64,000 nt of DNA from Desulfospira joergensenii DSM 10085. Its GTDB lineage: Bacteria; Desulfobacterota; Desulfobacteria; Desulfobacterales; Desulfobacteraceae. A program made the translations under genes and the position numbers. The stretch covers positions 1,240,001 to 1,304,000 of the forward strand of contig NZ_ATUG01000001.1 of NCBI RefSeq assembly GCF_000420085.1, given 5' to 3'. Positions 1 through 8,811 of this stretch are shown piece by piece; within the stretch, counting starts at the first letter, position 1, and the number at the start of each line of letters is the position of its first letter. The notes beneath the pieces are model-generated. The model was not told where the DNA came from. It did not search any database and saw nothing but the letters and a program-made list of their open reading frames with translations.

Positions 1-164
1 CCGATCTCCAGAATTTTTCCTGCGCCCGAGGCCCGGACAAGGACCCTTAAAAACTCACCGGTATCCCTTGTGATGTTCAGATATTTTTTTGATTTATCCA
101 TCTGGACCGCATCGTTCTGCAGTCCTTTTTCTTCCAGTTCCATGAGGATACTCACGATACCCAT
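1..164 (-). CDS. O-methyltransferase, class I SAM-dependent (N-terminal fragment)
   Basis: Only the first 54 codons are present; the gene runs off the left edge. The reverse-strand reading starts with ATG at 164 and gives MGIVSILMELEEKGLQNDAV, then a segment ending RASGAGKILEIG. An N-terminal helix followed by a short stretch running into a glycine-rich ILEIG strand is typical of caffeoyl-CoA-type O-methyltransferases, where that strand begins the SAM-binding motif I. The catalytic and substrate-binding parts lie outside, so the substrate cannot be named. No strong ribosome site is visible; GGGGGATAAG precedes the start. It could instead be another Rossmann-fold methyltransferase. Confidence 0.6.
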   Translation of the reverse strand, partial: MGIVSILMELEEKGLQNDAVQMDKSKKYLNITRDTGEFLRVLVRASGAGKILEI

Positions 165-239
165 CTTATCCCCCTACGCCTGAAGCTATTCAGCCGGCAC
201 CCAAGAATCGGGCAGAACATTTGACCGGCAGGATAATGA

Positions 240-617
240 TTATTTTAATGAGTTGATATAATTAACAATATCCCAGATCTCCCTCTCCGGGATCTCATCT
301 TTAAAAGAGGGCATATCCCCTTTCCCATGAATGATTTTCCAGTGAAAATCCCCGTCCGAATGCGTCTTTAACCGCTTTGGCAGATCAGGCGTATCTTTTG
401 ACAAGCCTGTTTCATTCTTACTGAGTCCTTTAGCTGATAGTCCATGACAATCCCGGCAGTTTAGCGTAAATAAATCCTGTCCCTTTTTAATGGACTCTTC
501 AGAAGCCGGATTCGGATTTTTCCGATTCGCTTCACTTTCCGGAGCCATCCAGCTATGGGCCGAGGCAGAATCAATCATTGAAAATAAGAATATTAAGGCG
601 ATGAATACCTGGCGCAT
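240..617 (-). CDS. Small periplasmic c-type cytochrome
   Basis: This 125-residue protein is a monohaem cytochrome c, presumably an electron carrier in the periplasm. It begins MRQVFIALIFLFSMIDSASA, a clear Sec signal peptide with cleavage after ASA. The haem-binding motif CRDCH sits near residue 57, and a downstream Met in GKGDMPSF is the likely sixth haem ligand. The start at 617 is chosen over an upstream in-frame one because AAGGAG lies just before it and the signal peptide begins there. The C-terminal IVNYINSLK helix is typical of the cytochrome c class I fold. The redox partner is unknown and neighbours give no clue. It is followed at higher coordinates by the peptidoglycan-binding protein gene, 34 bp away and in the same direction. 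Confidence 0.85.
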   Translation of the reverse strand: MRQVFIALIFLFSMIDSASAHSWMAPESEANRKNPNPASEESIKKGQDLFTLNCRDCHGLSAKGLSKNETGLSKDTPDLPKRLKTHSDGDFHWKIIHGKGDMPSFKDEIPEREIWDIVNYINSLK

Positions 618-651
618 TTTATCACTCCTTTTGTTTTTCCCAGTGCAAAAA

Positions 652-1413
652 CTATTTGTTTTCAGATTCGATATCAAGCTCCAGCACACCGTCAACAAAT
701 TCTTTGGAGTCTTTCAGGCCCCAGCCGGTCTCGCTCCGGATCCATTTGATTAACGAGATTTTATTGATCTTTCCCTCTTTTTTGATTTTCTCTTTTATTT
801 CCCGGATCAATATATTTTCTCTTTCCTTTACAAGCCTGTCATATGTAGCCGCCCCGATCATTCCATCTGCCCGAAGACCTGATCTGGATTGAAAATCCTT
901 GACTGCCGACCGGGTCTGGGGGCCGGCAAATCCATCCGCAGAATCAATGGAATACCCGAGAGCGATGAGTATCTTTTGGGCCTGGAGCACCTGCTCCCCT
1001 CTCTGGGAGGGAATCGGTTTTAAGGCCTCTTCCAGAACGGCGGCCTGCTTAACCAGATTTGCCCGGACCTCGGGTTTAAGTTTTTCATTGGATGCCAGCC
1101 TCTCTTCGATCTTCTGCTTTTTCTCCTGGGTGGCAAGAAACTCCTTTTCCACATCAGCATAATATTCCGACCACCTCTCCCGAAGCCGCTCAGACCGTGT
1201 GACCTTTGAAAAATAATGGGCAAATCTCTTTCTGACCCCCACGTCCTCCGTCAATGCATGATCAATGAACTTTCCCAGCTGCTCAATCTCTTTGAGCTCA
1301 ATTTCCCTGTTCTGTATTTCATTATTTACAAATGTCGTCACAAGACCAAGAATAACCGTACCCAATAAAAATTTGACAAACCCGATCCAAATTTTAAGCC
1401 GTTCGTTATCCAT
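652..1413 (-). CDS. Membrane-anchored peptidoglycan-binding domain protein
   Basis: A 253-residue protein with one N-terminal membrane segment (about residues 8-27, IGFVKFLLGTVILGLVTTFV), a charged coiled-coil-like middle rich in Glu and Lys (about 40-130), and a PG_binding_1 domain (about 140-205). That domain carries the usual signature: LQ...L..LGY..DSADGFAGPQTRSAVKDFQ...GL..DG..G..T. A short Lys/Glu-rich tail follows. It is expected to tether the inner membrane to the cell wall or sense it; no catalytic domain is attached. The start at 1413 is chosen because the membrane segment begins there and the upstream in-frame stretch is made of GC-rich hairpin repeats. The ribosome site is weak (GAGG). 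Confidence 0.75.
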   Translation of the reverse strand: MDNERLKIWIGFVKFLLGTVILGLVTTFVNNEIQNREIELKEIEQLGKFIDHALTEDVGVRKRFAHYFSKVTRSERLRERWSEYYADVEKEFLATQEKKQKIEERLASNEKLKPEVRANLVKQAAVLEEALKPIPSQRGEQVLQAQKILIALGYSIDSADGFAGPQTRSAVKDFQSRSGLRADGMIGAATYDRLVKERENILIREIKEKIKKEGKINKISLIKWIRSETGWGLKDSKEFVDGVLELDIESENK

Positions 1414-1629
1414 GGTTGCCTCGCTTGATTTTGGTGCTGTGTGGAGTCCGGTCCAGCTCCTGGTTCCGGCGCAAGGCCACGGGACCAGGGGCACCGCATT
1501 CACGGCTGCGCAGCCTCCGTGAACTTTAGACATCTGCGGCTTGCCCGTCAGCATGTCCGTTGTTGAGATATTTTCGAGCAAGGGTCAAACGTTGGCTTGA
1601 CCCCTTTGGATAAAAACATCGTCGTGATA
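1414..1629. repeat. Non-coding gap with three stem-loops
   Basis: Between the PG-binding gene and the next minus-strand gene are three inverted repeats. The first has arms CCTGGTTCC (1459-1467) and GGGACCAGG (1481-1489). The second is TTCACGG/CCGTGAA around CTGCGCAG (1499-1523). The third is AAGGGTCAA (1580-1588) pairing with TTGACCCCTT (1597-1606). The third lies just downstream of the minus-strand gene ending at 1630 and may act as its terminator, although there is no strong T run. The first two look like REP-type palindromes. Confidence 0.5.
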
Positions 1630-2097
1630 TTAACAAATGTCCTGTTCCATAGCTTTGGCCAAGAGTTTCCAGGCTCTTGCGTCCTCTTTGCAGGTTTCCT
1701 CGACCAGTTTTGCGGTATCTGATTCACTAATCTTTTTGTCCCCATAGTCAAGGAATAGACCCCTAAAATCCAGGTTTGAGATATTATCTGTTTCTGCAGT
1801 GATTTGATAAATAAACTGCGAATGTATAGCCGGCCCGTTAATGTGCGTATTTGTCCAGAATAGTATATCCGGATAAATCTGTACGAGCTTTTGCTTTTCA
1901 ATTTGATTGTCAGCTCCGATGCTGAATGTATCGGTCAAAATGATTGTTCGGTCGGTGATGTGCTCGATTTTCCGGCCGGCGTCCTTCGCACCCATGAGGG
2001 CATGATCTCCGGGAGTATAGGTTGTACACCATTCAAATGCCTTGCGGGCGGGTACATTGAATCGCTGCTTAAAATGGTAATATATTGGTGTTGGCAT
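1630..2097 (-). CDS. Conserved hypothetical protein, possibly SRPBCC-like
   Basis: A 155-residue soluble protein beginning MPTPIYYHFKQRFNVPARKA. The opening beta-strand with FKQRFNVPARKAFEWC, followed by a variable region and a long C-terminal helix (LVEETCKEDARAWKLLAKAM), resembles the START/SRPBCC ligand-binding fold (polyketide cyclase family), where F.VPA..AFEW is a common opening. I do not recognise a named family, and the ligand is unknown. The start at 2097 is supported by AAAGGAGA seven bases upstream; two upstream in-frame Met codons lie before or in that site. It stands alone between repeat-rich gaps. Confidence 0.55.
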   Translation of the reverse strand: MPTPIYYHFKQRFNVPARKAFEWCTTYTPGDHALMGAKDAGRKIEHITDRTIILTDTFSIGADNQIEKQKLVQIYPDILFWTNTHINGPAIHSQFIYQITAETDNISNLDFRGLFLDYGDKKISESDTAKLVEETCKEDARAWKLLAKAMEQDIC

Positions 2098-2218
2098 CGG
2101 CTCGTCTCCTTTCATGATCTCATTTATTACTTTCAAAATTCAACAAGGAATTGTTCAGATCCGGATATCACTCATAATTTGTATAGCCAGCCACATATCA
2201 TGAAAAATTGAAGAATAT

Positions 2219-2523
2219 CCAACCAGAATGGGATTCAATTCTATTTAAAGTTCCATAACACCTTTTCTAACAGCCTGCAATTAAAATAAAAATTCAACCA
2301 AACCATAAAGAAACGACCCAAACTGAACTGAGCATGATCTGCCGGGATTATCAGTCCGCCAAACCCGGCGGACCCGGCAGCGGGATGGAAGGGGCGGGCA
2401 GCGGCGTTAATCCCCTGGGGTTCCAGGACGGAAAAACCCCCGGGGATTTCCGCTTCCCCAACGCCCAGGACGGGGGTTGGGGATTTAGCTGCACGCCCCT
2501 TCCATCCCGTTGCCGGGTTCAAA
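2219..2523. repeat. GC-rich stem-loop repeat, copy A (divergent, long)
   Basis: This 0.3-kb element in the 567-bp gap 2098-2664 is a diverged and longer relative of the two copies near 3163 and 3427. Shared landmarks are GATTCAATTC, ATAACACCTTTT, AACAGCCTGCAA, GCATGATC and AACCCGGCGGA. It then forms a long stem: CGGCAGCGGGATGGAAGGGG (from about 2371) pairs with CCCCTTCCATCCCGTTGCCG (ending about 2515), with smaller C/G-rich hairpins inside. No open reading frame in it is convincing. Position and structure suggest a non-autonomous, REP- or MITE-like mobile palindrome. Confidence 0.6.
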
Positions 2524-2664
2524 CCGACTATTTTATAAGATTCAGCAGATTTTTGTGGTTCCGATTAAGTAACAGCAGGACTGTTATCTGGAGGCGAGAT
2601 ATTTCATTATTTTTCCCAACGCGGGGCATAGGGGAAGGCAGATTTTTACAGTCTCTCACTGTCG

Positions 2665-3156
2665 CTATCCGGCATCTTTCAATAGATCTTTGTTCATTCG
2701 AATGCACTCAAGTTTTGAGCCGTCCGGCAAATTGTGAAAGGTTAATTCTTGTTCTGCGTATCCGTGAGCCATATAAAAGCCTTTTGCGTTTAATGTGGAA
2801 TGGACGGTGATTTTAAAAAGATTGCTGTTTCGAGCTATCTTCTCAAGTTCATTCAGGAGATTCGATCCAATCCCTTTTCCGGCAGCATCGGGATGAATAT
2901 AAACTGCGCTGATTTCTGCGTTTCCGGCATCTAAAATCCCCAGTCCCAGTAAATCCTGTTGTGAATCATATGCAACCAAAAATATCTTTTCCTTCAAAGC
3001 TTGATCGTAAACAGAAGGCGTAAGGATACGGGTCCAGGCGTTTAACTGCTCACGGGTATAATGCTTGGCGCACAATTCCCTGATGGAAGCAATATGGAGC
3101 CTTGAAATATTTTCTTTATCTGCACTGGATGCTTTTCTTATCTTCATATGTTTCAT
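2665..3156 (-). CDS. GNAT family N-acetyltransferase
   Basis: A 163-residue GCN5-type acetyltransferase. After MKHMKIRKASSADKENISRL (the usual N-terminal strand and helix), the acetyl-CoA-binding motif A is clear: ISAVYIHPDAAGKGIGSNLL, giving the GKGIG loop at about residues 92-96. Later F.AHGYAEQ is motif B. Substrate is unknown; single-domain GNATs of this size usually acetylate small amines or protein N-termini. Its first 11 codons and upstream region are duplicated exactly just upstream (3388 onward), so a second, truncated gene start exists. Start could be the first or the fourth codon; only a weak GGGAAG precedes. Confidence 0.8.
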   Translation of the reverse strand: MKHMKIRKASSADKENISRLHIASIRELCAKHYTREQLNAWTRILTPSVYDQALKEKIFLVAYDSQQDLLGLGILDAGNAEISAVYIHPDAAGKGIGSNLLNELEKIARNSNLFKITVHSTLNAKGFYMAHGYAEQELTFHNLPDGSKLECIRMNKDLLKDAG

Positions 3157-3651
3157 CGCTTCCCAACAGGAATGAGATTCAATTCAACCCAAAAGCTCAT
3201 AACACCTTTTTTAACAGCCTGCAAATAAAAATCTATCCAAAACACGAAACACAAAAACTGATTTCAGCATGATCCCCAAAGCCTATGCCCCTCGCAAACC
3301 CGGCGGATCAGGCAGCGGGAGGGAATGGGGCTGGCAGCGGCGCATGCTCCATCCATCCCGATGCCGGGTTCATTCCATGTTTTCAGAACTGGATGCTTTT
3401 CTTATCTTCATATGTTTCATCGCTTCCCAACAGGAATGAGATTCAATTCAACCCAAAAGCTCATAACACCTTTTTTAACAGCCTGCAAATAAAAATCTAT
3501 CCAAAACACGAAACACAAAAACTGATTTCAGCATGATCCCCAAAGCCTATGCCCCTCGCAAACCCGGCGGATCAGGCAGCGGGAGGGAATGGGGCTGGCA
3601 GCGGCGCATGCTCCATCCATCCCGATGCCGGGTTCATTCCATGTTTTCAGA
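3124..3651. repeat. Exact 264-bp tandem duplication (2 units)
   Basis: Bases 3124-3387 and 3388-3651 read identically as far as I can compare them by eye. Each unit carries the first codons of the GNAT gene on the minus strand, its upstream region, and one copy of the stem-loop repeat (copies B and C, about 3163-3375 and 3427-3639). The hairpin in each unit is formed by AACCCGGCGGATC/AGGCAGCGGGAGGGA and TCCATCCCGATGCCGGGTT. The identity implies a very recent duplication or an assembly artefact. The rest of the 3157-3722 gap holds nothing else I can support. Confidence 0.85.
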
Positions 3652-3722
3652 ATTGAAGTTGGTATAGCCGAAAGATAAGGATAAAATGAACTGCAGCCCC
3701 ACAGCCAAGCTAAAAAAATTTC

Positions 3723-5087
3723 CTAGGGTAATGACTCAAAACCGACTTGATTCCGTCCGTTTTCCTTGGCCCGGTAAAGGGCCTGGTCAGCCCTTTTCAG
3801 AAGGGTTTCCGCATCATCCCCATCCCGGTAGAGGCTTACGCCCACACTGACGGTAAACCGGGGCAGGCCCTTTTGGGTGAAGTGTTCAATCTTTGAGCGG
3901 ATGGCGTCGGCAAGGGAAACCGCACCCTCCTCCCGGATATGGCGGAGCAGGACGGCAAATTCTTCTCCGCCCAGGCGGAAGACCTGATCCCCTGCCCTGA
4001 GCCGCTTCATCATCTGTCCGACCAGCTCCCTGAGCACTTTATCCCCCACATCGTGGCCGTACCTGTCATTCACCGCTTTAAAATGATCCACATCCAGCAA
4101 AAGCATTCCCAGCCTGCCTCCCCTGGCCGCCAGGTTGAGTTCGACCTGAAGCTGCTCATCCCACTTGTGCCGGTTCCAGGCCCCTGTCAGCTTGTCCCGG
4201 GTGGCCAGTTCCATGAGCTTTTGTTCCGCCTCATCCCTGTTGAGAAATTCTTTGGAGAGTTTCTCCGTCACTTCTTCCAGGGCCTTTTCCAGATCTGCCA
4301 GTTCATCTTTTTCCCTGGATTTCTTTTGCTTCTTCCTATCCGGGGTCTTCCGGCTGGTAATGGAATGCTGCAGGGACTGGATTTCTCCCTGGATCTGCCC
4401 GATCCGCCGGCGGAGGGTCTGGATGATGCAAATCGTCAGATACACCCCGATGAAAAGTGCGCTGACCCCAAGTGCGGCGTTGATGAACATAAACTCCCTT
4501 TCATGTTTCTCGGCATACTCTGCAATGCCCTGGGTCAGATGCTCCACATCCAGGAGCAATCCCCCTACCTGCTCATCCAAACGGTCCGCCAGATCCTCCA
4601 GATTAAGCCACTCCCGTGAATTTTTTCCCAGGGTATTGAATGGCGTTTCTTTTACCTGGTTTTCAAATTTGAGCCGCTGCTCATGGAGCTGCATAACCGA
4701 GTGGATCACGGAACGGTGTTTTTCAAATTTCAAACGGATACGCCCCGATGACAGGCCCGTCTGAATGATATGAACAATGCTGTCAAAATACTTGCCCAGA
4801 TTCCGGGAATATGCATTGAACCGGCCCATGAAATCGGTTTTGTCCTTTTCCTCCAGGATCAGCCCGGAATTTTTCTCACGGATCTTCTCCATCCAGAGAT
4901 GCTGCTCCAGCTGGAGCAGTTCAATCTCGTTCATCAATTCGGTCAGGGGGAGGTCAATCTCCGTGACTTCCCGCATCTCCATGTCAATCTGGTCCAGCTT
5001 GAAAACGGAATAAAGGATTACAACAAGAAGGAAGGAAAGCAGTATGGTGGAAAGTCCGCCAATTTTTTGGGTGATTGAATAGTTCAA
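3723..5087 (-). CDS. Membrane diguanylate cyclase (GGDEF)
   Basis: A 454-residue protein that should make cyclic di-GMP. Two membrane helices (about residues 11-30 and 200-222) enclose a roughly 170-residue helical sensor region outside the cytoplasm. A charged coiled coil follows (KKQKKSREKDELADLEKAL), then the GGDEF domain from about residue 295. The active-site motif is RLGGEEFAVLL, preceded by an intact RxxD inhibitory site (RAGD, five residues upstream), so product feedback is expected. LTGAWNRHKW and DVDHFKAVND are the usual substrate and metal motifs. The apparent start is TTG at 5087 with AAGG nearby; no ATG is close, so the start is uncertain. Confidence 0.85.
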   Translation of the reverse strand: MNYSITQKIGGLSTILLSFLLVVILYSVFKLDQIDMEMREVTEIDLPLTELMNEIELLQLEQHLWMEKIREKNSGLILEEKDKTDFMGRFNAYSRNLGKYFDSIVHIIQTGLSSGRIRLKFEKHRSVIHSVMQLHEQRLKFENQVKETPFNTLGKNSREWLNLEDLADRLDEQVGGLLLDVEHLTQGIAEYAEKHEREFMFINAALGVSALFIGVYLTICIIQTLRRRIGQIQGEIQSLQHSITSRKTPDRKKQKKSREKDELADLEKALEEVTEKLSKEFLNRDEAEQKLMELATRDKLTGAWNRHKWDEQLQVELNLAARGGRLGMLLLDVDHFKAVNDRYGHDVGDKVLRELVGQMMKRLRAGDQVFRLGGEEFAVLLRHIREEGAVSLADAIRSKIEHFTQKGLPRFTVSVGVSLYRDGDDAETLLKRADQALYRAKENGRNQVGFESLP

Positions 5088-5260
5088 GCGGTCAACCTTA
5101 AGGGAATCAAAATTAATTTTGGGATTGTCTCAGAATTTCATATTCGCAGGTCTTTTCCGGACGGTAAATCACCTGCCGGATCATAGTTTCTTACTGCTGT
5201 CCAGGCTATCAGGTCAGGAGATCTTCTGTCAAGGCGGAGAAAGGACTATCGGTATGTTCT

Positions 5261-6466
5261 TCAGACATACTGCCCGGCACAATACCCGGATGACCAGGCC
5301 CACTGGAGATTATAGCCTCCCAGCCAGCCGGTCACATCCAGGACCTCCCCGATAAAGAAGAGGCCCGGGACATCCCCGGCCTCCAGGGTCTTGGATGAGA
5401 TATGGTTGCAGTCCACACCGCCTAGGGTGACTTCAGCGGTTCTATTTCCTTCGGTTCCCCCGGGCTTGATCTGCCATTCATGAAAGGCTGAGGCGATCTG
5501 GCGGATCTGGTCATGGGAGACGGAGCCGATGGCCCGGTCCGCCGGAAAGCCTTGCAGGCGGATATCCACCAGGCGTTTGGGAAGCCTCCCATAAAGAATT
5601 GATCTTACCTGTTTTTTGGGCCGGGTTCCCTGTTCCTTTTTAAAGGTCTCTTCCAGGCTGCCAAAGGGCAGAAGATCAATGAAAATGGTCTGCCCGGGCT
5701 GCCAATGGGAAGAGATCTGAAGGATCACCGGGCCGCTCAATCCCCTGTGGGTGAAGAGAAGCTTCTCCGTGAAAACCGCCGATGGACAGCTCACCTTTGC
5801 ATCCACGGAGATCCCGGACAGAGGCTGGAGATTTTTTTTATCTTTTGGCTGCAGGGTAAAGGGAACCAGGCCCGGCCGGACCGGGACAATGGGAATGCCG
5901 AACTGCTCGGCCACCTTATAACCGAAGGGAGTGGCCCCCACCCCCGGGATGCTGACCCCGCCCGTGGCAATGACCAGGGATCGGGTATCAATTTTCCCGG
6001 ATCCGGTATGGATCCGGAACCGGGGGGTATCCTCAGGATCTGTTTGAGATAACAGGCTTTTGATTTTTTCCACTGGGGTGTCCATCCGAATGTTCACCTT
6101 GGCCTGCCGGCATTCCGCCAGAAGCATATCCAGGAGCTGGGAAGCGCTTTCAACACAGAAAAGCTGGCCGTGACTCCGCTCTTCAAAGGAGATGCCGTAT
6201 CTTGCAACAAGATCGATAAAATCCCGGGAAGTATACCTGGAAATGGCTGATTTACAAAAATGGGGATTGGAAGAGAGATAATGCCCGGAACTGACCTGGG
6301 TGTTGGTGAAATTGCTCCGCCCGCCCCCGGACATGAGGATCTTTCTTCCCGGGGCAGAGCCGTGATCCAGGACCAGGACCTTTTTTCCCCTAAATCCTGC
6401 CTGGGCAGCGCACATCAGTCCGGATGCACCGGCACCGATGATGAGAACATCAAAAGAATCTGCCAT
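5261..6466 (-). CDS. HI0933/YhiN-family FAD flavoprotein
   Basis: A 401-residue flavoprotein of the HI0933-like (YhiN, aminoacetone oxidase-like) family. The N-terminal FAD dinucleotide motif is DVLIIGAGASGLMCAA, followed by GRKILMSGGGRSNFTN, a hallmark of the family. The C-terminus has GGVDCNHISSKTLEA and FFIGEVLDVTGWLGGYNLQW, which closes the FAD site. Length fits the family. Function is poorly defined; members are NAD(P)/FAD oxidoreductases, sometimes linked to rRNA modification by analogy only. ATG at 6466 lies 3 bp after the stop of the upstream gene (6470-7021), so the two are probably one operon. Confidence 0.85.
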   Translation of the reverse strand: MADSFDVLIIGAGASGLMCAAQAGFRGKKVLVLDHGSAPGRKILMSGGGRSNFTNTQVSSGHYLSSNPHFCKSAISRYTSRDFIDLVARYGISFEERSHGQLFCVESASQLLDMLLAECRQAKVNIRMDTPVEKIKSLLSQTDPEDTPRFRIHTGSGKIDTRSLVIATGGVSIPGVGATPFGYKVAEQFGIPIVPVRPGLVPFTLQPKDKKNLQPLSGISVDAKVSCPSAVFTEKLLFTHRGLSGPVILQISSHWQPGQTIFIDLLPFGSLEETFKKEQGTRPKKQVRSILYGRLPKRLVDIRLQGFPADRAIGSVSHDQIRQIASAFHEWQIKPGGTEGNRTAEVTLGGVDCNHISSKTLEAGDVPGLFFIGEVLDVTGWLGGYNLQWAWSSGYCAGQYV

Positions 6467-6469
6467 GTC

Positions 6470-7021
6470 CTATCCTTTATCCTTTGTTCCTGCAGAGCCT
6501 TCTTCCGAAAGGCCCTTAAAGTTGATCAGCTGCCTCCGCATCATGATGAGATCCCCGGGGGGAAGGAGCTTGTCCAGCAAAATCCCTGCAATCCCCCGGG
6601 GATATCTGACAAGAATTTTTACAAGGAGTCTGGAAACATCCTGCTTTTGCCGGAAAATCATATAAGTGATGATGGTGTCGCCGAACACCTTCCGCAATCT
6701 TTTGTCCAGGCGGAGGGTAAGGTGGACGTTCTGCTGAAAATCAATCAGATCAAAGATAAACATGATCTTCTGCCCAATTTCAAGCCGGTCCAGGCCCGGG
6801 ATCAATCTCTGGGGGCTTTTCCGCCCCAGATTGTCGATCCAGTCGTAACTGTACGGGGCAACCCTCATCTGGCAGAGCCAAGGAAAAATCCTTTTGGGTT
6901 CCGCATGGATGGTGATCCCCCGGAAATAGGTATCGGAAAAATTTTTTCCGCATTGGTCGCAGGGAAATGCAAGATCATGTTCCCGGGGAATCATCCCCCA
7001 GTTTTTATATGATGATTTCAT
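6470..7021 (-). CDS. SRPBCC-like conserved protein
   Basis: A 183-residue protein. It carries a CDQC pair near residue 20, then HAEPKRIFPWLCQMRVAPYS and a tryptophan-containing loop (YDWIDNLGRKSPQ). These match a group of SRPBCC/polyketide-cyclase proteins with a PWL.QM...YSYDW.DN motif. The body (beta strands HLTLRLDKRLRKVFGDTIITYMI) fits a ligand-binding cup. No ligand can be predicted. ATG at 7021 is preceded by AGGAAATTTAA. It overlaps nothing and sits 3 bp upstream of the HI0933 flavoprotein gene, suggesting co-transcription. Confidence 0.65.
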   Translation of the reverse strand: MKSSYKNWGMIPREHDLAFPCDQCGKNFSDTYFRGITIHAEPKRIFPWLCQMRVAPYSYDWIDNLGRKSPQRLIPGLDRLEIGQKIMFIFDLIDFQQNVHLTLRLDKRLRKVFGDTIITYMIFRQKQDVSRLLVKILVRYPRGIAGILLDKLLPPGDLIMMRRQLINFKGLSEEGSAGTKDKG

Positions 7022-7217
7022 TTAAATTTCCTGTCATGATCCCTCTTTTTACAATCTTATGGGATCATTGTAAATCCTGGGCCGGAAAACCATGGGAGCC
7101 CGGAGGTTTTGACCGTCCTGTAAGGGAATCTCCTTGCCCCTCTTTCTTTTTGCTCTTATAGTATGGGAACGGATAAGGCCCATGATCTTAACAATGAATC
7201 CCCTTTGAGGACAGGAT

Positions 7218-8630
7218 ATGAAAAACAGCCCCGCCATCATCAAACTCGGAGAGATCGGAGAGACCATTGAAGCCCATCTGGGGCACCGGAAAAACATCAA
7301 CTGCTATATCGGGTCCAATGCCGCCACGCCCACGGCCAGTATCGAAGCCCTGACCGAGGCCATCAAGGCCGAGTCCGGGAAGCTGCCCTTTATGAAGATG
7401 CTCCATATCCTGCTCCACGGGCCGATCCCTTACGTGGAAGAGGGCCTCCAGGATCGGGTCAAGGCCTATTCCATCTTTTCCGGGGGAGAGGTCAGAAAAG
7501 CCGCGGACGAGGGCCGGGCCTATTACCTGCCCTGCACCCTGGGAACCATGGACCGCCTCATCGGCAAAGAATGCGGCTATGCCGCAGATCTCGTCATCAT
7601 GAAGGTGAGCCAAAACCCCGGGACCGGGGAATACTCCCTGGGGCTTTCCGTGGATGCCGTCCATGCGGCCCTGGAGAGCGCCTCCCTGGTCATTGCGGAG
7701 CTGGATCCGTCCATGCCCTTTACCCACGGGCAAAGCGTAATTGCGGAAACAGACATCGACTATATCATCAAAGACGGGATCAAGCCGGTCTACTCCTTTG
7801 ACGCCCCGGATTTTGAAAATCTGGGCCATGAGGAAAAACGGATCGGGGAGCTGATCACCGAGCATTTTCTTGAGGACGGGATGACCCTCCAGACCGGGAT
7901 CGGGAAGATCCCGGATGCCGTGGTCGGGGTGATTGCCGGATCCGGGTACAAGGACCTGGGGGCCCAGACCGAACTCTACGGGGACGGCCTCATGTATCTA
8001 CAGAAAAAGGGTATCATCAACAATAAGAGAAAAAAGATCAATACCGGCTACTCCACCACCAGCCTGGTCATGGGCTCCAGGGAGCTCTACGACTATGTAA
8101 ACGGAAGGTCCCAGGTCCAGATGAGGCCCTGCATGTATACCAATGCCGCCCACACCATCCAGGCCTGCGGAAGGTTTTTGTCGGTGAACACGGCCATCGG
8201 CGTGGATCTCACCGGCAATGTCTGGGCTGATTTCATTGATCCCAAGAAGTATTACGGCGGGGTCGGGGGGCAGCCCGATTTTGTCCGGGCCCTGGCATAT
8301 AAGTCCTTTGGAACCCCCATCATTGCCATGAAGACCCGGGCCAGGAACGGCCAGGCCAAGATCGTTCCGGCCTGCCCATCGGGCATTACCCTGACCGCTT
8401 CGGCCTATGACGGAATCGTCCTGGTCACGGAGTACGGGATTGCCGATCTCAGGGATCTGACCATGGGGTTCAAGGGCCTGGCCATTGCGGCCATCTCCCA
8501 TCCCGATCATCGGGAGGAATTGATGAAAAGCATCCATGAGGACCCCAGGATGACCAAGCCCAAGGGTTTTTCCCTGGACAAGATCCCGCCCGGGGTGACC
8601 CTGTACAATGGAAAGACCCCTTTACCCTGA
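7218..8630 (+). CDS. Acetyl-CoA hydrolase/transferase family protein
   Basis: A 470-residue CoA-transferase of the acetyl-CoA hydrolase/4-hydroxybutyrate CoA-transferase family. It moves CoA between acetyl-CoA and another carboxylate, or hydrolyses it. The N-terminal half includes NCYIGSNAATPTASIEAL; the C-terminal half has LQTGIGKIPDAVV, the likely catalytic glutamate in TELYGDGLM, and VTEYGIADLRDLT, all family landmarks. Length is close to the usual 430-470. ATG at 7218 follows GAGGACAGG. A second member with a GNAT fusion lies downstream, then fumC, so this may be an acetate/C4-acid activation operon. The true acceptor is not determined by sequence. Confidence 0.85.
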   Translation: MKNSPAIIKLGEIGETIEAHLGHRKNINCYIGSNAATPTASIEALTEAIKAESGKLPFMKMLHILLHGPIPYVEEGLQDRVKAYSIFSGGEVRKAADEGRAYYLPCTLGTMDRLIGKECGYAADLVIMKVSQNPGTGEYSLGLSVDAVHAALESASLVIAELDPSMPFTHGQSVIAETDIDYIIKDGIKPVYSFDAPDFENLGHEEKRIGELITEHFLEDGMTLQTGIGKIPDAVVGVIAGSGYKDLGAQTELYGDGLMYLQKKGIINNKRKKINTGYSTTSLVMGSRELYDYVNGRSQVQMRPCMYTNAAHTIQACGRFLSVNTAIGVDLTGNVWADFIDPKKYYGGVGGQPDFVRALAYKSFGTPIIAMKTRARNGQAKIVPACPSGITLTASAYDGIVLVTEYGIADLRDLTMGFKGLAIAAISHPDHREELMKSIHEDPRMTKPKGFSLDKIPPGVTLYNGKTPLP

Positions 8631-8635
8631 TCCGG

Positions 8636-8671
8636 CCGGAAAAACAAAATTTTAAATTGCCGTTTTTCCGG
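8636..8671 (+). terminator. Stem-loop between the two CoA-transferase genes
   Basis: CCGGAAAAA (8636-8644) and TTTTTCCGG (8663-8671) form a 9-bp stem with an 18-nt AT-rich loop, just 5 bp after the stop codon of the first gene. The U-rich second arm could give partial termination and set different expression for the two genes. Confidence 0.5.
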
Positions 8672-8811
8672 GACTTTGATAGAGATCTACTAAAATGGGT
8701 GCGCACTCTGTTTTGCCCCCGGCCCTGAATCGATTTCAAATGCATCGGTTTTTAAACATGCATCCGGGCCCGGGGATCGTTCCCTTGTCAGTCTACACAG
8801 GAGAGGAATTC

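Noticed and set aside
1414-1581. N-terminal extension of the peptidoglycan-binding protein
   Set aside because: The stretch is low-quality coding sequence over hairpin repeats and would place 56 residues before a typical N-terminal membrane segment.
2241-2810. Open frames on both strands over the GC-rich repeat
   Set aside because: They follow the repeat's hairpin arms, have biased composition and match no family.
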